From Clavibacter sepedonicus (GTDB taxonomy: Bacteria > Actinomycetota > Actinomycetes > Actinomycetales > Microbacteriaceae): a DNA stretch of 64,000 bases. Shown in pieces: positions 53,935 through 63,621 of the stretch. Below the pieces are notes generated by a model. That model searched no databases and was not told where the DNA came from. It worked only from the letters and a program-made list of their open reading frames with translations. The stretch covers positions 496,001 through 560,000 of the forward strand of contig NC_010407.1 of the NCBI RefSeq assembly GCF_000069225.1, given 5' to 3'. Position 1 is the stretch's first letter. Each line of letters begins with the position of its first letter. The position numbers and the translations under genes are program-made.

Positions 53935-55667
53935 CCGAGCCCGCATCCGCGCCTGCGTCGGCCGGTCCCGTCGCGCCCGGCCGCCGCGCCGTGATCGACC
54001 TCGACGCGATCCGCCACAACGTCCGCACGCTCGCGGCGCTCGCCGCCCCCGCGCGCACCATGGTCGCCGTGAAGGCCGACGCCTACGGCCACGGCGCGCT
54101 GCAGGTCGCGCGCGCCGCCCTCGAGTCCGGCGCCGAGAGCCTGGCGGTCCTCGACGTCGCGTCCGCCGTCGAGCTCCGTCGCGCCGGCATCGACGCACGC
54201 CTCCTCGCCTGGCTCCACGGCGTCGACACCGACTTCCGCGTCGCGGTGGAGGAGGAGATCGACCTCGGCGTCTCCGCGCTGTGGGAGCTGAAGCGCATCG
54301 CCGCCGCGGGGCGCGCTACGGGGATCCGCGCCCGCGTGCACCTCAAGGCCGACACGGGCCTCAGCCGCAACGGCGCCACCCCGGAGCTCTGGCCCGACCT
54401 CGTGCGCGCCGCCGTCGCCGCCGACTCCGCGGGCGAGCTGACCCTGCACGCCCTCTGGTCGCACCTCGCGGACGCGTCTCCCGAGGACGACGACGCCGCG
54501 CTCGCCCGCTTCCGCGAGGCCGTGCGCGTGGCCGAGGAGCTGGGCGCGCGTCCGGTCGAGAAGCACCTGGCGGCGAGCTCCGCGGGGATCCGCCTGCCCG
54601 CCGCGCGCTTCGACATGGTGCGCTTCGGCATCGCCGTCTACGGCATCTCGCCGTTCGACGACCGCTCCGGCCGCGACCTCGGCCTCATCCCCGCGATGAC
54701 GCTCGAGGCCGACGTCGTCTCCGTCAAGCGCGTCGAGGCCGGGCACGGCGTCTCGTACGGCCTCGACCACCGCACCGCCGGACCGTCGACGCTCGTGCTC
54801 GTGCCGCTCGGGTACGCCGACGGGATCCCGCGCATCGCCGCCCCGCGCGCCTCCGTCCTCCTCAACGGCCGCCGCTTCCCGGTCGCCGGCCGCATCGCCA
54901 TGGACCAGCTCGTGCTCGACGTCGGCGACCTGCCCGTCGAGGTCGGCGACACCGCGGTGATCCTCGGCCCCGGCGACCGCGGCGAGCCCACCGCCGAGGA
55001 GTGGGCCGGCTGGGCCGAGACCATCGGCGACGAGATCGTGACCCGGGTGGGGCCGCGCGTCGACCGCGTGCACCTGCACGAGCGGGCGGACGCCGACGAC
55101 CCGGACGGCGGAGGCGCCGCCGCCAACGGCGCGACCGCCGAGGTCCTCTCCGACGAGCTCGTCCCCGTCGCCACCACCGACGATATGGAGGAGCTCGGCC
55201 GCGCCGTCGCGCGCGAGCTGGGCGCGGGCGACCTCGTCGTCCTGTCCGGCCCGCTGGGCGCCGGCAAGACCACGTTCACGCGCGGGCTCGGCGCCGGCCT
55301 CGGCGTGCGCGGCCCCGTCACGAGCCCCACCTTCGTCCTCGCGCGCACGCACCCGAGCCTCGTCGACGGTCCACCGCTCGTGCACGTGGACGCCTACCGC
55401 CTGGCCGACGCCCGCGAGCTCGACGACCTCGACATCGACTTCGCGCGCTCCGTCGTGGTGGTCGAGTGGGGCGAGGGCAAGCTCGACGGCGTCGCGGAGG
55501 AGTGGTGGGAGCTCGCGATCGCGCGGCCCACGGGTGCGGGGGACGCGGATCCCGACGCGGCCGACGGCGGGCATGACGGCGCCCACGACGCCTCCGACCC
55601 GGACGCCGCCCCGGAGGAGCCCCGCACCGTCCGCATCCGGCGGCTCCGCGCGCGCCCCCGCGCCTAG
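53931..55667 (+). CDS. Fusion of a second alanine racemase with TsaE
   Basis: 578 residues in one frame. Residues ~1-375: alanine racemase with [60 protein letters not shown]. After an Asp/Gly/Ala linker (~380-405) comes Tsa[20 protein letters not shown] (Walker A), [41 protein letters not shown]. TsaE is the ATPase of t6A tRNA modification. A C-terminal Asp/Gly-rich tail is unusual. The two activities are in unrelated pathways; whether it stays whole in the cell is unknown. Confidence 0.92.
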   Translation: MTEPASAPASAGPVAPGRRAVIDLDAIRHNVRTLAALAAPARTMVAVKADAYGHGALQVARAALESGAESLAVLDVASAVELRRAGIDARLLAWLHGVDTDFRVAVEEEIDLGVSALWELKRIAAAGRATGIRARVHLKADTGLSRNGATPELWPDLVRAAVAADSAGELTLHALWSHLADASPEDDDAALARFREAVRVAEELGARPVEKHLAASSAGIRLPAARFDMVRFGIAVYGISPFDDRSGRDLGLIPAMTLEADVVSVKRVEAGHGVSYGLDHRTAGPSTLVLVPLGYADGIPRIAAPRASVLLNGRRFPVAGRIAMDQLVLDVGDLPVEVGDTAVILGPGDRGEPTAEEWAGWAETIGDEIVTRVGPRVDRVHLHERADADDPDGGGAAANGATAEVLSDELVPVATTDDMEELGRAVARELGAGDLVVLSGPLGAGKTTFTRGLGAGLGVRGPVTSPTFVLARTHPSLVDGPPLVHVDAYRLADARELDDLDIDFARSVVVVEWGEGKLDGVAEEWWELAIARPTGAGDADPDAADGGHDGAHDASDPDAAPEEPRTVRIRRLRARPRA

Positions 55668-55676
55668 ACTCGTCCA

Positions 55677-56294
55677 GTGCTCCTCGCGATCGACACCTCC
55701 GCAGGCACGGGCGTCGCCGTCATCGACCCCGACGGCCGCGTCCTCGCCGAGCGCCAGGAGGCGGACACCATGCGGCACGCCGAGGTCATCGGCACGCTGC
55801 TCGACGAGTGCCTCACCGCCTCCGGCATCGAGCGCTGCGACGTCCGCGCGGTCGTCGCGGGCATGGGCCCCGGCCCCTTCACCGGCCTCCGGGTCGGCAT
55901 CGCCGCGGCCCGCGTGCTCGCGACCGGCCTGGACGTGCGCGTGATCCCCGTGGTCAGCCACGACGCCGTCGCCCACGACCACTACGCGGCGGGCGGCACC
56001 GGATCCCTCGTGGTCGTCACCGACGCGCGCCGCCGCGAGCTGTACTGGTCCGTCTACCGCGAGCCCGTCGACGGCGGCGTCGCCGAGCGCACGGCCGGCC
56101 CCGGCCTCAGCAAGCCGGACGACGTGCCGGTCGCCGACCACCGCATCGACGCGGCGGCCGTGAGCGCGGCCTCCCTCGCGCAGGTCGCCCGCCGGATGGA
56201 CGAGCTCGACCTGCCCTTCGCGGCCGACGAGGCGCTCTACCTCCGCTCGCCCGACGTCACCGTCTCCGCCGGCCCGAAGCGGGTCACCTCGTGA
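55677..56294 (+). CDS. tsaB: TsaB, t6A modification subunit
   Basis: 205 residues from a leaderless GTG (TAGACT, six bases, GTG at 55677). [55 protein letters not shown]. Partner of TsaD in making threonylcarbamoyl-A37 on tRNA. The stop overlaps the start of the RimI-TsaD gene (GTGA), and its own promoter suggests extra expression inside the operon. Confidence 0.94.
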   Translation: MLLAIDTSAGTGVAVIDPDGRVLAERQEADTMRHAEVIGTLLDECLTASGIERCDVRAVVAGMGPGPFTGLRVGIAAARVLATGLDVRVIPVVSHDAVAHDHYAAGGTGSLVVVTDARRRELYWSVYREPVDGGVAERTAGPGLSKPDDVPVADHRIDAAAVSAASLAQVARRMDELDLPFAADEALYLRSPDVTVSAGPKRVTS

Positions 56295-57910
56295 GCGTCC
56301 TGTTCCGCCGCGCGGAGGTCGCCGACCTGCCCGCGCTGATGCACCTCGAGACCACCACGTTCGTCTCCGACGCCTGGTCGGCGGACGCGATGCGCGGCGA
56401 GCTGACCGCTCGCCACGGCTGGTATGTCGTGGCCGTCGACGAGGCAGACGGCGCGATCCTCGGCTACGCCGGCCTCTCCTGCCCGCGCGGCGCGCACGCC
56501 GCCGACGTCCAGACCATCGCCGTCGCCGACGGCAGCCGAGGCCGCGGCATCGGCCGCGCCCTGCTCACCCGGCTCGTCGCGGAGGCGCACGCCCGCGGTG
56601 CGCGCGAGGTGCTGCTCGAGGTGCGCGCCGACAACCCGGTCGCGCAGGCCCTGTACGCGTCCCTCGGGTTCGAGGCCATCGCCGTCCGCCCGCACTACTA
56701 CCAGCCGGACGACGTCGACGCCGTCGTGATGCGCGCCGCCCTCGCCGCGACGCCGCCCGCGGTCGCGGAGCCGCGGGACGCCCCCGCCGAGCGCGCCGGA
56801 TCCACCGTCCCGCACGCGCCAGCGCACGCCGACGGGGATGCCGCCCCCGACGCCGGCCCCCTCGTCCTCGGCATCGAGACCTCGTGCGACGAGACGGGCA
56901 TCGGGATCGTCCGCGGCCAGACGCTCCTCGCCAACGTCATCTCCAGCTCCATGGACGAGCACGCGCGCTACGGCGGCGTCGTGCCCGAGGTCGCCGCCCG
57001 CGCGCACCTCGAGGCGCTGACCCCCGCGATCGACGCGGCGCTCGCCGAGGCCGGCGTCGCCCTCCGCGACCTCGACGCGGTCGCCGTCACCGCGGGCCCC
57101 GGCCTCTCCGGCGCGCTCATGGTCGGGGTCGGCGCGGCGAAGGCGCTCGCCGTGGCCCTCGACATCCCGCTGCACGGGGTGAACCACCTCGTCGGCCACG
57201 TGGGCGCCGACCTCCTCAGCACCGACGGCAGACCCGGCGTCCCGCTCGAGACCCCGAGCATCGCGCTCCTCGTCTCCGGCGGCCATACCTCGCTCCTCCT
57301 CGTGCGCGACCTGGTGGACGACGTCGAGCTCCTCGGCGAGACCATCGACGACGCCGCGGGCGAGGCGTTCGACAAGGTCGCGCGCGTGCTCGGCCTGCCC
57401 TACCCGGGCGGCCCGCACATCGACCGGGTCGCGGCCGACGGCGACCCGAAGGCGATCCGCTTCCCGCGCGGCCTCTCCCTCCCCAAGGACATGGAGCGCC
57501 ACCGCTACGACTTCTCGTTCTCCGGACTCAAGACCGCGGTCGCCCGCTGGGTCGAGAAGCGCCAGGATGCCGGCGAGCCCGTGCCCGTGGCGGACGTCGC
57601 CGCGAGCTTCCGCGAGGCCGTCGTCGACGTGCTGCTCACGAAGGCGGTCGCCGCGTGCGTCGACCACGGGATCCCGCGCCTGCTGCTCGGCGGCGGCGTC
57701 GTCGCGAACGCGCGCGTGCGGGAGCTGGCGGCGGAGCGGTGCCGGGCGGCGGGCATCGAGCTGCGGATCCCGCCCCTGTCGCTCTGCACCGACAACGGCG
57801 CGATGATCGCGGCCCTCGGCGCGCGCCTCATCGAGTCGGGCCGCGCGCCGTCCGGTCTCGCGTTCGGCGCCGACTCGACGCTCCCCGTCACCGTCGTCCA
57901 GGTCGACTGA
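56291..57910 (+). CDS. Fusion of RimI N-acetyltransferase and TsaD
   Basis: 539 residues in one frame. Residues 1-155: GNAT domain with [20 protein letters not shown] (acetyl-CoA loop) and [15 protein letters not shown], the RimI type that acetylates ribosomal protein S18. A Pro/Ala linker (~156-195) leads to Tsa[29 protein letters not shown] (HxxxH), [46 protein letters not shown]. TsaD transfers the threonylcarbamoyl group. Both sets of motifs are complete. Confidence 0.94.
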   Translation: MSVLFRRAEVADLPALMHLETTTFVSDAWSADAMRGELTARHGWYVVAVDEADGAILGYAGLSCPRGAHAADVQTIAVADGSRGRGIGRALLTRLVAEAHARGAREVLLEVRADNPVAQALYASLGFEAIAVRPHYYQPDDVDAVVMRAALAATPPAVAEPRDAPAERAGSTVPHAPAHADGDAAPDAGPLVLGIETSCDETGIGIVRGQTLLANVISSSMDEHARYGGVVPEVAARAHLEALTPAIDAALAEAGVALRDLDAVAVTAGPGLSGALMVGVGAAKALAVALDIPLHGVNHLVGHVGADLLSTDGRPGVPLETPSIALLVSGGHTSLLLVRDLVDDVELLGETIDDAAGEAFDKVARVLGLPYPGGPHIDRVAADGDPKAIRFPRGLSLPKDMERHRYDFSFSGLKTAVARWVEKRQDAGEPVPVADVAASFREAVVDVLLTKAVAACVDHGIPRLLLGGGVVANARVRELAAERCRAAGIELRIPPLSLCTDNGAMIAALGARLIESGRAPSGLAFGADSTLPVTVVQVD

Positions 57911-58014
57911 CCCTTCCGACGCCCCCATTACGGGGACCTTTCGCGGCTATTTCCCGAACAGGAGAATCCCGTGGCACGATGCACGGTATGTTCCCAGGGA
58001 CGAAAGGAACGACT

Positions 58015-58440
58015 ATGACCGATCCGCAGAACCCGGACCGCTCCAACGACGGCTTCCCTCCCGCGCCGAGCCAGCCGGCCTACCCGGCCGCTCCCGCCGC
58101 CGGATCCGACTCGCCCTACGCGGCGCCGTACCAGCCCGGCCAGGGTGGTGCGCCCAAGAAGGGCCTCGCCATCACGTCGATGGTGCTCGGCATCGTGTGC
58201 GTGGTCCTGTCGCTCCCGCTGTGGTTCCTCACGTTCTTCGTGGGCATCGCGGCGATCATCACGGGTGTCCTCGCGCGCAAGCGCAACCCCGGGACCAAGG
58301 GCTTCTGGCTCACCGGCATCATCCTCGGCATCGTCGGCGTGCTCGTCAGCATCATCGTGGTCCTCGTCGTCGTCGTGTTCGTGAACACCGCGATCCAGAC
58401 CGGCGAGATCAACGGCACCCCGATCCCGACGGCGCCGTAG
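58015..58440 (+). CDS. DUF4190-type membrane protein
   Basis: 141 residues with AAAGGA before the ATG. Pro/Ala-rich N-terminal 45 residues, then two helices LAITSMVLGIVCVVLSLPLW and LTGIILGIVGVLVSIIVVLV with the loop ARKRNPGTKGF. The pattern is the DUF4190 repeat of actinobacterial membrane proteins of unknown function. Confidence 0.85.
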   Translation: MTDPQNPDRSNDGFPPAPSQPAYPAAPAAGSDSPYAAPYQPGQGGAPKKGLAITSMVLGIVCVVLSLPLWFLTFFVGIAAIITGVLARKRNPGTKGFWLTGIILGIVGVLVSIIVVLVVVVFVNTAIQTGEINGTPIPTAP

Positions 58441-58473
58441 CCCGCAGAGCTCGCACCACCCGCATCACGTCGT

Positions 58474-58500
58474 CGCGGCCGTCCCCTCGGGGCGGCCGCG
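58474..58500. terminator. Convergent hairpin
   Basis: Stem CGCGGCCG-CCCC / GGGG-CGGCCGCG with one bulged T and a TC loop, between the DUF4190-type gene and the methyltransferase. Confidence 0.6.
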
Positions 58501-58529
58501 TCATCGCGTCCGGGGCCGACGGACCCGCC

Positions 58530-59732
58530 TCAGCCCGCGTCGACCCCGTGCCGGTCCGCGAGGATCGCCACCCGTCGCCCGCCGACCCGCGTCGCGATGA
58601 GCGTCGCCGAGCCGTCGCCCTTCAGCTGCAGCCGCGTCCGCAGCCGCGCCGGATCCACGTCGACCCCGCGCTTCTTGATCTCCAGCGTGCCGATCCCACG
58701 AGCCCGCAGCTCCCGCTTCAGCCGCTGCTCGTCGAGCGGCAGCACCTCGCGCACCCGGAAGCCGCGCGCGAACGGCGTCGCCTGCTCCCGGTCGGACGTG
58801 ATCCACGCGATGCCCTCACCGACCATGCGCCCGTCGAGCGACCGCGCGAGGTCGCCGATGAGCCGTGCGCGGATCACCGCCCCGTCCGGCTCGTACAGGT
58901 GCTCGCCCAGCTCGCCGAGCTCGGCATCCTCGCTGTCGGCCGCCGACGTCAGCTCCGCCTGCGATCCGCTGCTGATCAGGAGCGCCGCCCGTCGCACGCC
59001 GTCGCGCCGGGTCGGCCCGAACCAGAGGCCCATCTCCACGGCCTGCCCGTCGACCGAGACCCACTGCGCCTCCGCCTCCGCGGGGATGAGGTCGCGGTCG
59101 AGGCCCGGCCCGAGCTTGATGCCCGCGGCCCGTCCCGCCGCCAGCTCGAACGCCGCGGAGAGCGTGGGGGAGTAGGCGTCCGGATCCGAGATGCGGCGGG
59201 TCGACGAGTGCCCGTCGGTGCGCCGGGCGGGGTCGAGGTACACGCCGTCGACGCGACCGGCGCTGAAGGCCTCCGCCGTGCCCTGCTCGACCTCGGCCTC
59301 GGGGAACGGCGCGAGGTTCCATCCGGCGACCGCGGCGGTCACCTCGTCGCGCTCGACGGCCGTGACGCGGATCCCGATGGCCGCCATCGCCATCGCGTCC
59401 CCGCCGATCCCGCAGCCGAGGTCGGCGACGTGCGCCACGCCCGCCTGCTGGAAGCGCCCCGCGTGCTGCGCGGCGACCGGCAGCCGGGTCGCCTGCTCGA
59501 GCCCCGCCTCCGTGAAGAGCATGCGCGCGGCGAAGTCGCCGAACTTCGCCCTGGCCCGGGCCCGCAGGCGCGACTGCGTGAGGACCGCGCGCACGAGCGC
59601 GGGGGAGTACCCCTCACCGCGCAGCGCGCTCACCATCCGCACCATGTCGTCCCCCGGCGCGGGCTCGGGGAGGGAGTCGAGCAGGCGGAGCCCCTCGAGC
59701 GAGAGCACCTCGCGGAGGTCGGTCTGATCCAT
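58530..59732 (-). CDS. Class I SAM methyltransferase, THUMP-like
   Basis: 400 residues. SAM motif [20 protein letters not shown] (~98-116), acidic residue of motif II in AVERDE, then [11 protein letters not shown] as the motif IV-like DPAR. The C-terminal half ([40 protein letters not shown]) is the THUMP-like domain seen in actinobacterial methyltransferases. Substrate probably RNA. Leaderless start TACGGT, six bases, ATG. Confidence 0.88.
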   Translation of the reverse strand: MDQTDLREVLSLEGLRLLDSLPEPAPGDDMVRMVSALRGEGYSPALVRAVLTQSRLRARARAKFGDFAARMLFTEAGLEQATRLPVAAQHAGRFQQAGVAHVADLGCGIGGDAMAMAAIGIRVTAVERDEVTAAVAGWNLAPFPEAEVEQGTAEAFSAGRVDGVYLDPARRTDGHSSTRRISDPDAYSPTLSAAFELAAGRAAGIKLGPGLDRDLIPAEAEAQWVSVDGQAVEMGLWFGPTRRDGVRRAALLISSGSQAELTSAADSEDAELGELGEHLYEPDGAVIRARLIGDLARSLDGRMVGEGIAWITSDREQATPFARGFRVREVLPLDEQRLKRELRARGIGTLEIKKRGVDVDPARLRTRLQLKGDGSATLIATRVGGRRVAILADRHGVDAG

Positions 59733-59764
59733 CCGCCCACCGTACCGGGGCACCTCTGCACCGA

Positions 59765-59791
59765 TTGGCACTCGCGTTGCGCGAGTGCAAG
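59765..59791. promoter_or_regulatory. CIRCE operator 1 of groES
   Basis: TTGGCACTC-N9-GAGTGCAAG, close to the HrcA consensus TTAGCACTC-N9-GAGTGCTAA. It covers the -35 region (TTGCGC 59777-59782; -10 TAGAAT 59801-59806). Confidence 0.88.
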
Positions 59792-59811
59792 CGCGGCCCG
59801 TAGAATCTCAC

Positions 59812-59838
59812 CTGGCACTCTCCCCTGGGGATTGCCAA
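59812..59838. promoter_or_regulatory. CIRCE operator 2 of groES
   Basis: CTGGCACTC-N9-GATTGCCAA, a weaker CIRCE match lying just downstream of the -10 box. Start-to-start distance to the first CIRCE is 47 bp. HrcA repression of groES is inferred. Confidence 0.7.
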
Positions 59839-59877
59839 TCAGTCTTGTCCCGTACGCCAAGAAGGAAGAGGTCAACC

Positions 59878-60174
59878 GTGTCGGTCTCCATCAAGCCGCT
59901 CGAGGATCGCATCGTCATCCAGCAGGTCGAAGCCGAGCAGACCACCGCGTCTGGTCTGGTCATCCCCGACACCGCCAAGGAGAAGCCCCAGGAGGGCGAG
60001 GTCGTGGCCGTGGGCCCCGGCCGCATCGACGACAACGGCAACCGCGTCCCGCTCGACGTCGCCGTGGGCGACAAGGTCATCTACTCCAAGTACGGCGGAA
60101 CCGAGGTCAAGTACGACGGCCAGGACCTCCTCGTCCTCTCGGCGCGCGACGTGCTCGCCGTCATCGAGCGCTGA
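59878..60174 (+). CDS. groES: Co-chaperonin GroES
   Basis: 98 residues from a GTG (GAAGGAAGAG upstream). [20 protein letters not shown], mobile loop [37 protein letters not shown]. Seven-fold lid of the GroEL chaperonin. No groEL follows; the gene is alone and closed by a strong hairpin, so GroEL must be encoded elsewhere. Confidence 0.98.
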   Translation: MSVSIKPLEDRIVIQQVEAEQTTASGLVIPDTAKEKPQEGEVVAVGPGRIDDNGNRVPLDVAVGDKVIYSKYGGTEVKYDGQDLLVLSARDVLAVIER

Positions 60175-60213
60175 CGCTCCGCCTCAGCGACACCGCACCA
60201 CCGCACCACCCGG

Positions 60214-60243
60214 GAGCCCGGCCGACACGATTCGGCCGGGCTC
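60214..60243 (+). terminator. groES terminator
   Basis: Perfect 12-bp stem GAGCCCGGCCGA, loop CACGAT, complement, ending 40 to 69 bp after the groES stop. Confidence 0.82.
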
Positions 60244-60306
60244 TCGTGCGTCCGCGCCCCACCCGCCATCGCGGGCATCCCGCGTCCGCGGCGCTAGCCT
60301 CGTGAG

Positions 60307-61260
60307 GTGACGCGCCCCACCCCGGAGTCCTCGACCCGCACCGGCCTGATCGCCGCCGTCGGCGCGTACGGCCTGTGGGGCGTCCTCCCCGTCTTCTTCC
60401 TGCTGCTCGTGCCGGCCGGCGCGTTCGAGATCGTGGGCTGGCGGATCCTCTTCTCGCTCGTCGTCTGCGCGATCGTCATCACGGCCGCCCGGCGCTGGTC
60501 GCGCGTGGTCGCCATCGTGCGCCGCCCGCGCATCTTCCTGGGCCTCGGCCTCGCCGGGCACCTGATCCTCGTCAACTGGACGGTCTACGTCTACGGCACG
60601 CTCTCCGGCCACGTCGTCGAGACGGCGCTGGGGTACTTCATCAACCCGATCGTCACGGTGCTGCTCGGCGTGATCCTCCTGCGCGAGCGCCTCCGCCCGC
60701 TGCAGTGGGCCGCCGTGTGCCTCTCGGCCGTCGCGGTGGCGGTCATCGCCGTCGGCTACGGGCAGCTGCCGTGGGTGTCGCTCGCGCTCGCCGGGTCGTT
60801 CGGGCTCTACGGGCTGGTGAAGAAGCGCGTGAGCGGGGGCGCGGACGCGCTCTCCGGCCTCGCGCTCGAGACCGCGTGGCTGGTGCCGGCCGCGACTGCC
60901 ATGCTCGTGATCACGGGCGCGGGCGCCGGGCTCACCATCGGCACGGTGTCGCCCGGCCACACGCTGCTGCTGGTCAGCACGGGCGTCGTCACCGCGGGCC
61001 CGCTCCTGCCGTTCGGATTCGCCGCCGGACGCCTGCCGCTCTCCGTGATCGGGCTCACGCAGTACCTGGCCCCGCTGCTGCAATTCGCGTTCGGGGTGTT
61101 CGTGCTGCACGAGGCCATGCCGCCCGAGCGGTGGGCCGGATTCGCGATCGTCTGGGCGGCGCTCGTGCTGCTCACGATCGACATGGTCCGCGCGTCCCGC
61201 AGGCCGATCACTCCCGTGGTGCGTCGGCAGATGGATCCGGCGGTCGTGGACGGCATCTGA
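60307..61260 (+). CDS. rarD: RarD-type EamA transporter
   Basis: 317 residues, ten hydrophobic segments in two EamA repeats: AAVGAYGLWGVLPVFFLLLV, NWTVYVYGTLSGHVVETALG (family block 'NW x x Y x W/Y G x x x H x x E A S/A L G'), YFINPIVTVLLGVILLRERL, GLYGLVKKRV. Typical RarD; substrate unknown. Leaderless GTG start: TAGCCT, six bases, GTG. Confidence 0.93.
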   Translation: MTRPTPESSTRTGLIAAVGAYGLWGVLPVFFLLLVPAGAFEIVGWRILFSLVVCAIVITAARRWSRVVAIVRRPRIFLGLGLAGHLILVNWTVYVYGTLSGHVVETALGYFINPIVTVLLGVILLRERLRPLQWAAVCLSAVAVAVIAVGYGQLPWVSLALAGSFGLYGLVKKRVSGGADALSGLALETAWLVPAATAMLVITGAGAGLTIGTVSPGHTLLLVSTGVVTAGPLLPFGFAAGRLPLSVIGLTQYLAPLLQFAFGVFVLHEAMPPERWAGFAIVWAALVLLTIDMVRASRRPITPVVRRQMDPAVVDGI

Positions 61261-61289
61261 TTCGGATCCCGTCGCGCATTCCGTGAATG

Positions 61290-61359
61290 GTAACGATCGG
61301 GTCGCGTTACACGACGGAAATGCCGATGCATTGTGCCCGTCTCATCCGCGCCATAGGGT
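61290..61359 (+). promoter_or_regulatory. Promoter region of the branched-chain amino-acid transporter gene
   Basis: Inverted repeat GTAACG-N9-CGTTAC (61290-61310) followed by TTGTGC (61331-61336), 17 bp and TAGGGT (61354-61359). The dyad is placed 20 bp upstream of the -35, as for an activator or co-regulator site. Its binder is not known. Confidence 0.5.
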
Positions 61360-61438
61360 CGCACCAGGCGAGGCGCGCATTCGCGTGCCTCCTGCATCAC
61401 ATTCCCGAGCATCACCACACACATCCATAAGGAGCACC

Positions 61439-62719
61439 ATGAGCGCATTCGGCAGGGCTTCGGCCTCCCGCTCACGATCCCGCACCGCCCTCAGCGCCGT
61501 CACCATCGCGGTGGCCGGCGCCCTCGTCCTCGCCGGCTGCTCCGGCGGCAGCGGCGATGGAGGCGGCACCACGGGCGACGGCGGCCTGGACCTCAAGGTC
61601 GGCACGATCCTGCCGCAGACGGGCAGCCTGGCGGTCCTCGGCCCGCCCGAGTTCGCCGGCGTGCACCTCGCCGAGGACGACATCAACGCCGCCAAGGCCG
61701 GCATCACGATGACCGTGACCGACAAGGACTCGGGCGACGCCACCACCGACATCGCCAGCCAGTCGGCCACGTCGCTCATCGCGGACGGGAACAGCGCCAT
61801 CATCGGCGCCGCGTCCTCGGGTGTCTCGAAGACCTTCATCGACCAGGTCGTGTCGGCGAACGTCGTCCAGCTCTCGCCGGCGAACACGGCTCCGGAGTTC
61901 AGCACGTACAAGGACAACGGCTACTACTGGCGCACCGCCCCGTCCGACGTGCTCCAGGGCCGCATCCTCGGCAACAAGATCCTGCAGGACGGCAAGACGA
62001 ACGTCTCGATCCTCTACATGAACGACGCGTACGGGAAGGGCCTCCGCGAGAACATCAAGAAGACTCTCGAGGCCGGTGGCGCGTCCATCGCCGCCGAGGC
62101 CACCTTCGAGCCGTCGAGCACCGACTTCAACAGCGCGATCACGTCGGTTCTCGCGCCGAACCCGGACGCCCTGGTCGTCATCTCCTTCGACGAGATCAAG
62201 ACCATCGCCGACCAGCTGGCGTCGAAGGGCTTCGACTTCAGCAACTTCTACGGCACGGACGGCAACTACGGCGTCATCAAGGAGACCGACACCAACGTCG
62301 ACATCGCGGGTGCGCAGTTCACGAACCCCGGCGTCGAGGCCAAGGAGGACTTCCAGGGCCGCCTGCAGGACATGGTGAAGGCCGACGGCGACCCCGCCCT
62401 CTCGGTCTTCAGCTATGCCGCGGAGTCGTACGACGGCACCACGCTCCTCGCGCTCGCCGCGCTCCAGGGCAAGGCCACCGACGGCCCGACGCTGAAGGAC
62501 AACCTCCAGTCGGTCTCGGAGGGCGGTACGAAGTGCACGACCTTCGCGGACTGCGCCAAGCTCATCGAGGCGGGCACCGACATCGACTACGACGGCATCT
62601 CCGGGCCGATCACGTTCGATGAGAACGGCGACCCGACCGAGGCGTACGTCTCCGTGTACAAGTACGGCACGGGCAACAAGGCGACGTTCTCCGAGCAGGT
62701 CTACGGCAAGCTCGACTAG
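61439..62719 (+). CDS. Branched-chain amino-acid ABC transporter binding lipoprotein
   Basis: 426 residues (AAGGAG before the ATG). Lipoprotein signal with lipobox LVLAGC, Gly/Ser-rich tether, then a type I periplasmic-binding fold of the LivK/Peripla_BP_6 kind: KVGTILPQTGSLAVLGPPEF, IIGAASSGVSKTFIDQVV, VSILYMNDAYGKGLRENIKK, YGTDGNYGVIKE, ISGPITFDENGDPTEAYVSV. Captures amino acids or small amides outside the membrane. Transcribed convergently toward the livF/livG genes, its probable ATPases. Confidence 0.92.
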   Translation: MSAFGRASASRSRSRTALSAVTIAVAGALVLAGCSGGSGDGGGTTGDGGLDLKVGTILPQTGSLAVLGPPEFAGVHLAEDDINAAKAGITMTVTDKDSGDATTDIASQSATSLIADGNSAIIGAASSGVSKTFIDQVVSANVVQLSPANTAPEFSTYKDNGYYWRTAPSDVLQGRILGNKILQDGKTNVSILYMNDAYGKGLRENIKKTLEAGGASIAAEATFEPSSTDFNSAITSVLAPNPDALVVISFDEIKTIADQLASKGFDFSNFYGTDGNYGVIKETDTNVDIAGAQFTNPGVEAKEDFQGRLQDMVKADGDPALSVFSYAAESYDGTTLLALAALQGKATDGPTLKDNLQSVSEGGTKCTTFADCAKLIEAGTDIDYDGISGPITFDENGDPTEAYVSVYKYGTGNKATFSEQVYGKLD

Positions 62720-62740
62720 CACCCGCACCACGCACGGCTG

Positions 62741-62768
62741 AGGGCCCGGTCCGCATGGACCGGGCCCT
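62741..62768 (+). terminator. Terminator after the binding-protein gene
   Basis: Perfect 12-bp stem AGGGCCCGGTCC, loop GCAT, complement, 22 bp after the stop. Confidence 0.82.
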
Positions 62769-62812
62769 TCGGCGTCCCGGGTGCCGATGCCGTCGCATGC
62801 ACCCCGGACACG

Positions 62813-62844
62813 ACGACGCGGCACCCCGGGGGATGCCGCGTCGT
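62813..62844. terminator. Second hairpin, serving the converging livF
   Basis: Stem ACGACGCGGCA / TGCCGCGTCGT with a 10-base loop, 19 bp beyond the livF stop on the minus strand. Confidence 0.65.
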
Positions 62845-62862
62845 GTCGTGCGTGAGCCGGGA

Positions 62863-63621
62863 TCAGGGCTGGGGTGCCGCCTTGGCCTTCTCCTGGTCGG
62901 CCGCGAGCGTGCCGAGGTACAGCTCGATGACCTTCGGGTCGTTCATGAGCTCGCGCCCGCGGCCCTCGTACGCGTCCTTGCCCTGGTCGAGCACGTAGCC
63001 GCGGTCGCAGATCTGCAGGGCGCGGCGGGCGTTCTGCTCCACGATCATGACGGAGACGCCCGCGCGGTTGATCTGCGCGACGTTGATGAACGTCTCGTCC
63101 TGGCGCACGGGGGAGAGGCCGGCGGACGGCTCGTCGAGGAGCAGCACCGTCGGGTCCATCATGAGCGCGCGCGACATGGCGACCATCTGCCGCTCGCCGC
63201 CCGAGAGGGATCCGGCGCGCTGCTTCAGCCGCTTGCCGAGCTCCGGGAACAGGTCGGTGACGAACGCCAGCCGCTCCTTGTACATCTTGGGCTTCTGGTA
63301 GGCGCCCATCTGCAGGTTCTCGTCGATCGTGAGCGTGGGGAACACGTTGTTGTTCTGCGGCACCATGCCGACCCCGCGCGTGACGAGCTTGTCGGCCTTG
63401 AGGCCCGTGATGTCCTGGCCGTTCAGCTCGATGCTGCCGCCGCGCACGTTCACCTGCCCGAAGATCGCCTTCAGCAGCGTGGACTTGCCGGCGCCGTTCG
63501 GGCCGATGATGCCGACCAGCTCGCCCTTGTCGACGTGCACGTTGCACCCGTTGAGGATGTTGACCCCGGGCAGATAGCCCGCGTGGAGGTCGGTGGTCTG
63601 GAGGACCCGCTCGATCGTCAC
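62863..63621 (-). CDS. livF: LivF, branched-chain amino-acid ABC ATPase
   Basis: 252 residues. Walker A GIIGPNGAGKSTLLKAIFG, Q-loop VPQNNNVFPTLT, signature LSGGERQMVAMSRALM, Walker B VLLLDEPSAGLSP, H-region IVEQNARRAL (Gln in place of His, normal for LivF). ATG overlaps the livG stop (ATGA). The C-terminal LYLGTLAADQEKAK is the LivF tail. Confidence 0.95.
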   Translation of the reverse strand: MTIERVLQTTDLHAGYLPGVNILNGCNVHVDKGELVGIIGPNGAGKSTLLKAIFGQVNVRGGSIELNGQDITGLKADKLVTRGVGMVPQNNNVFPTLTIDENLQMGAYQKPKMYKERLAFVTDLFPELGKRLKQRAGSLSGGERQMVAMSRALMMDPTVLLLDEPSAGLSPVRQDETFINVAQINRAGVSVMIVEQNARRALQICDRGYVLDQGKDAYEGRGRELMNDPKVIELYLGTLAADQEKAKAAPQP

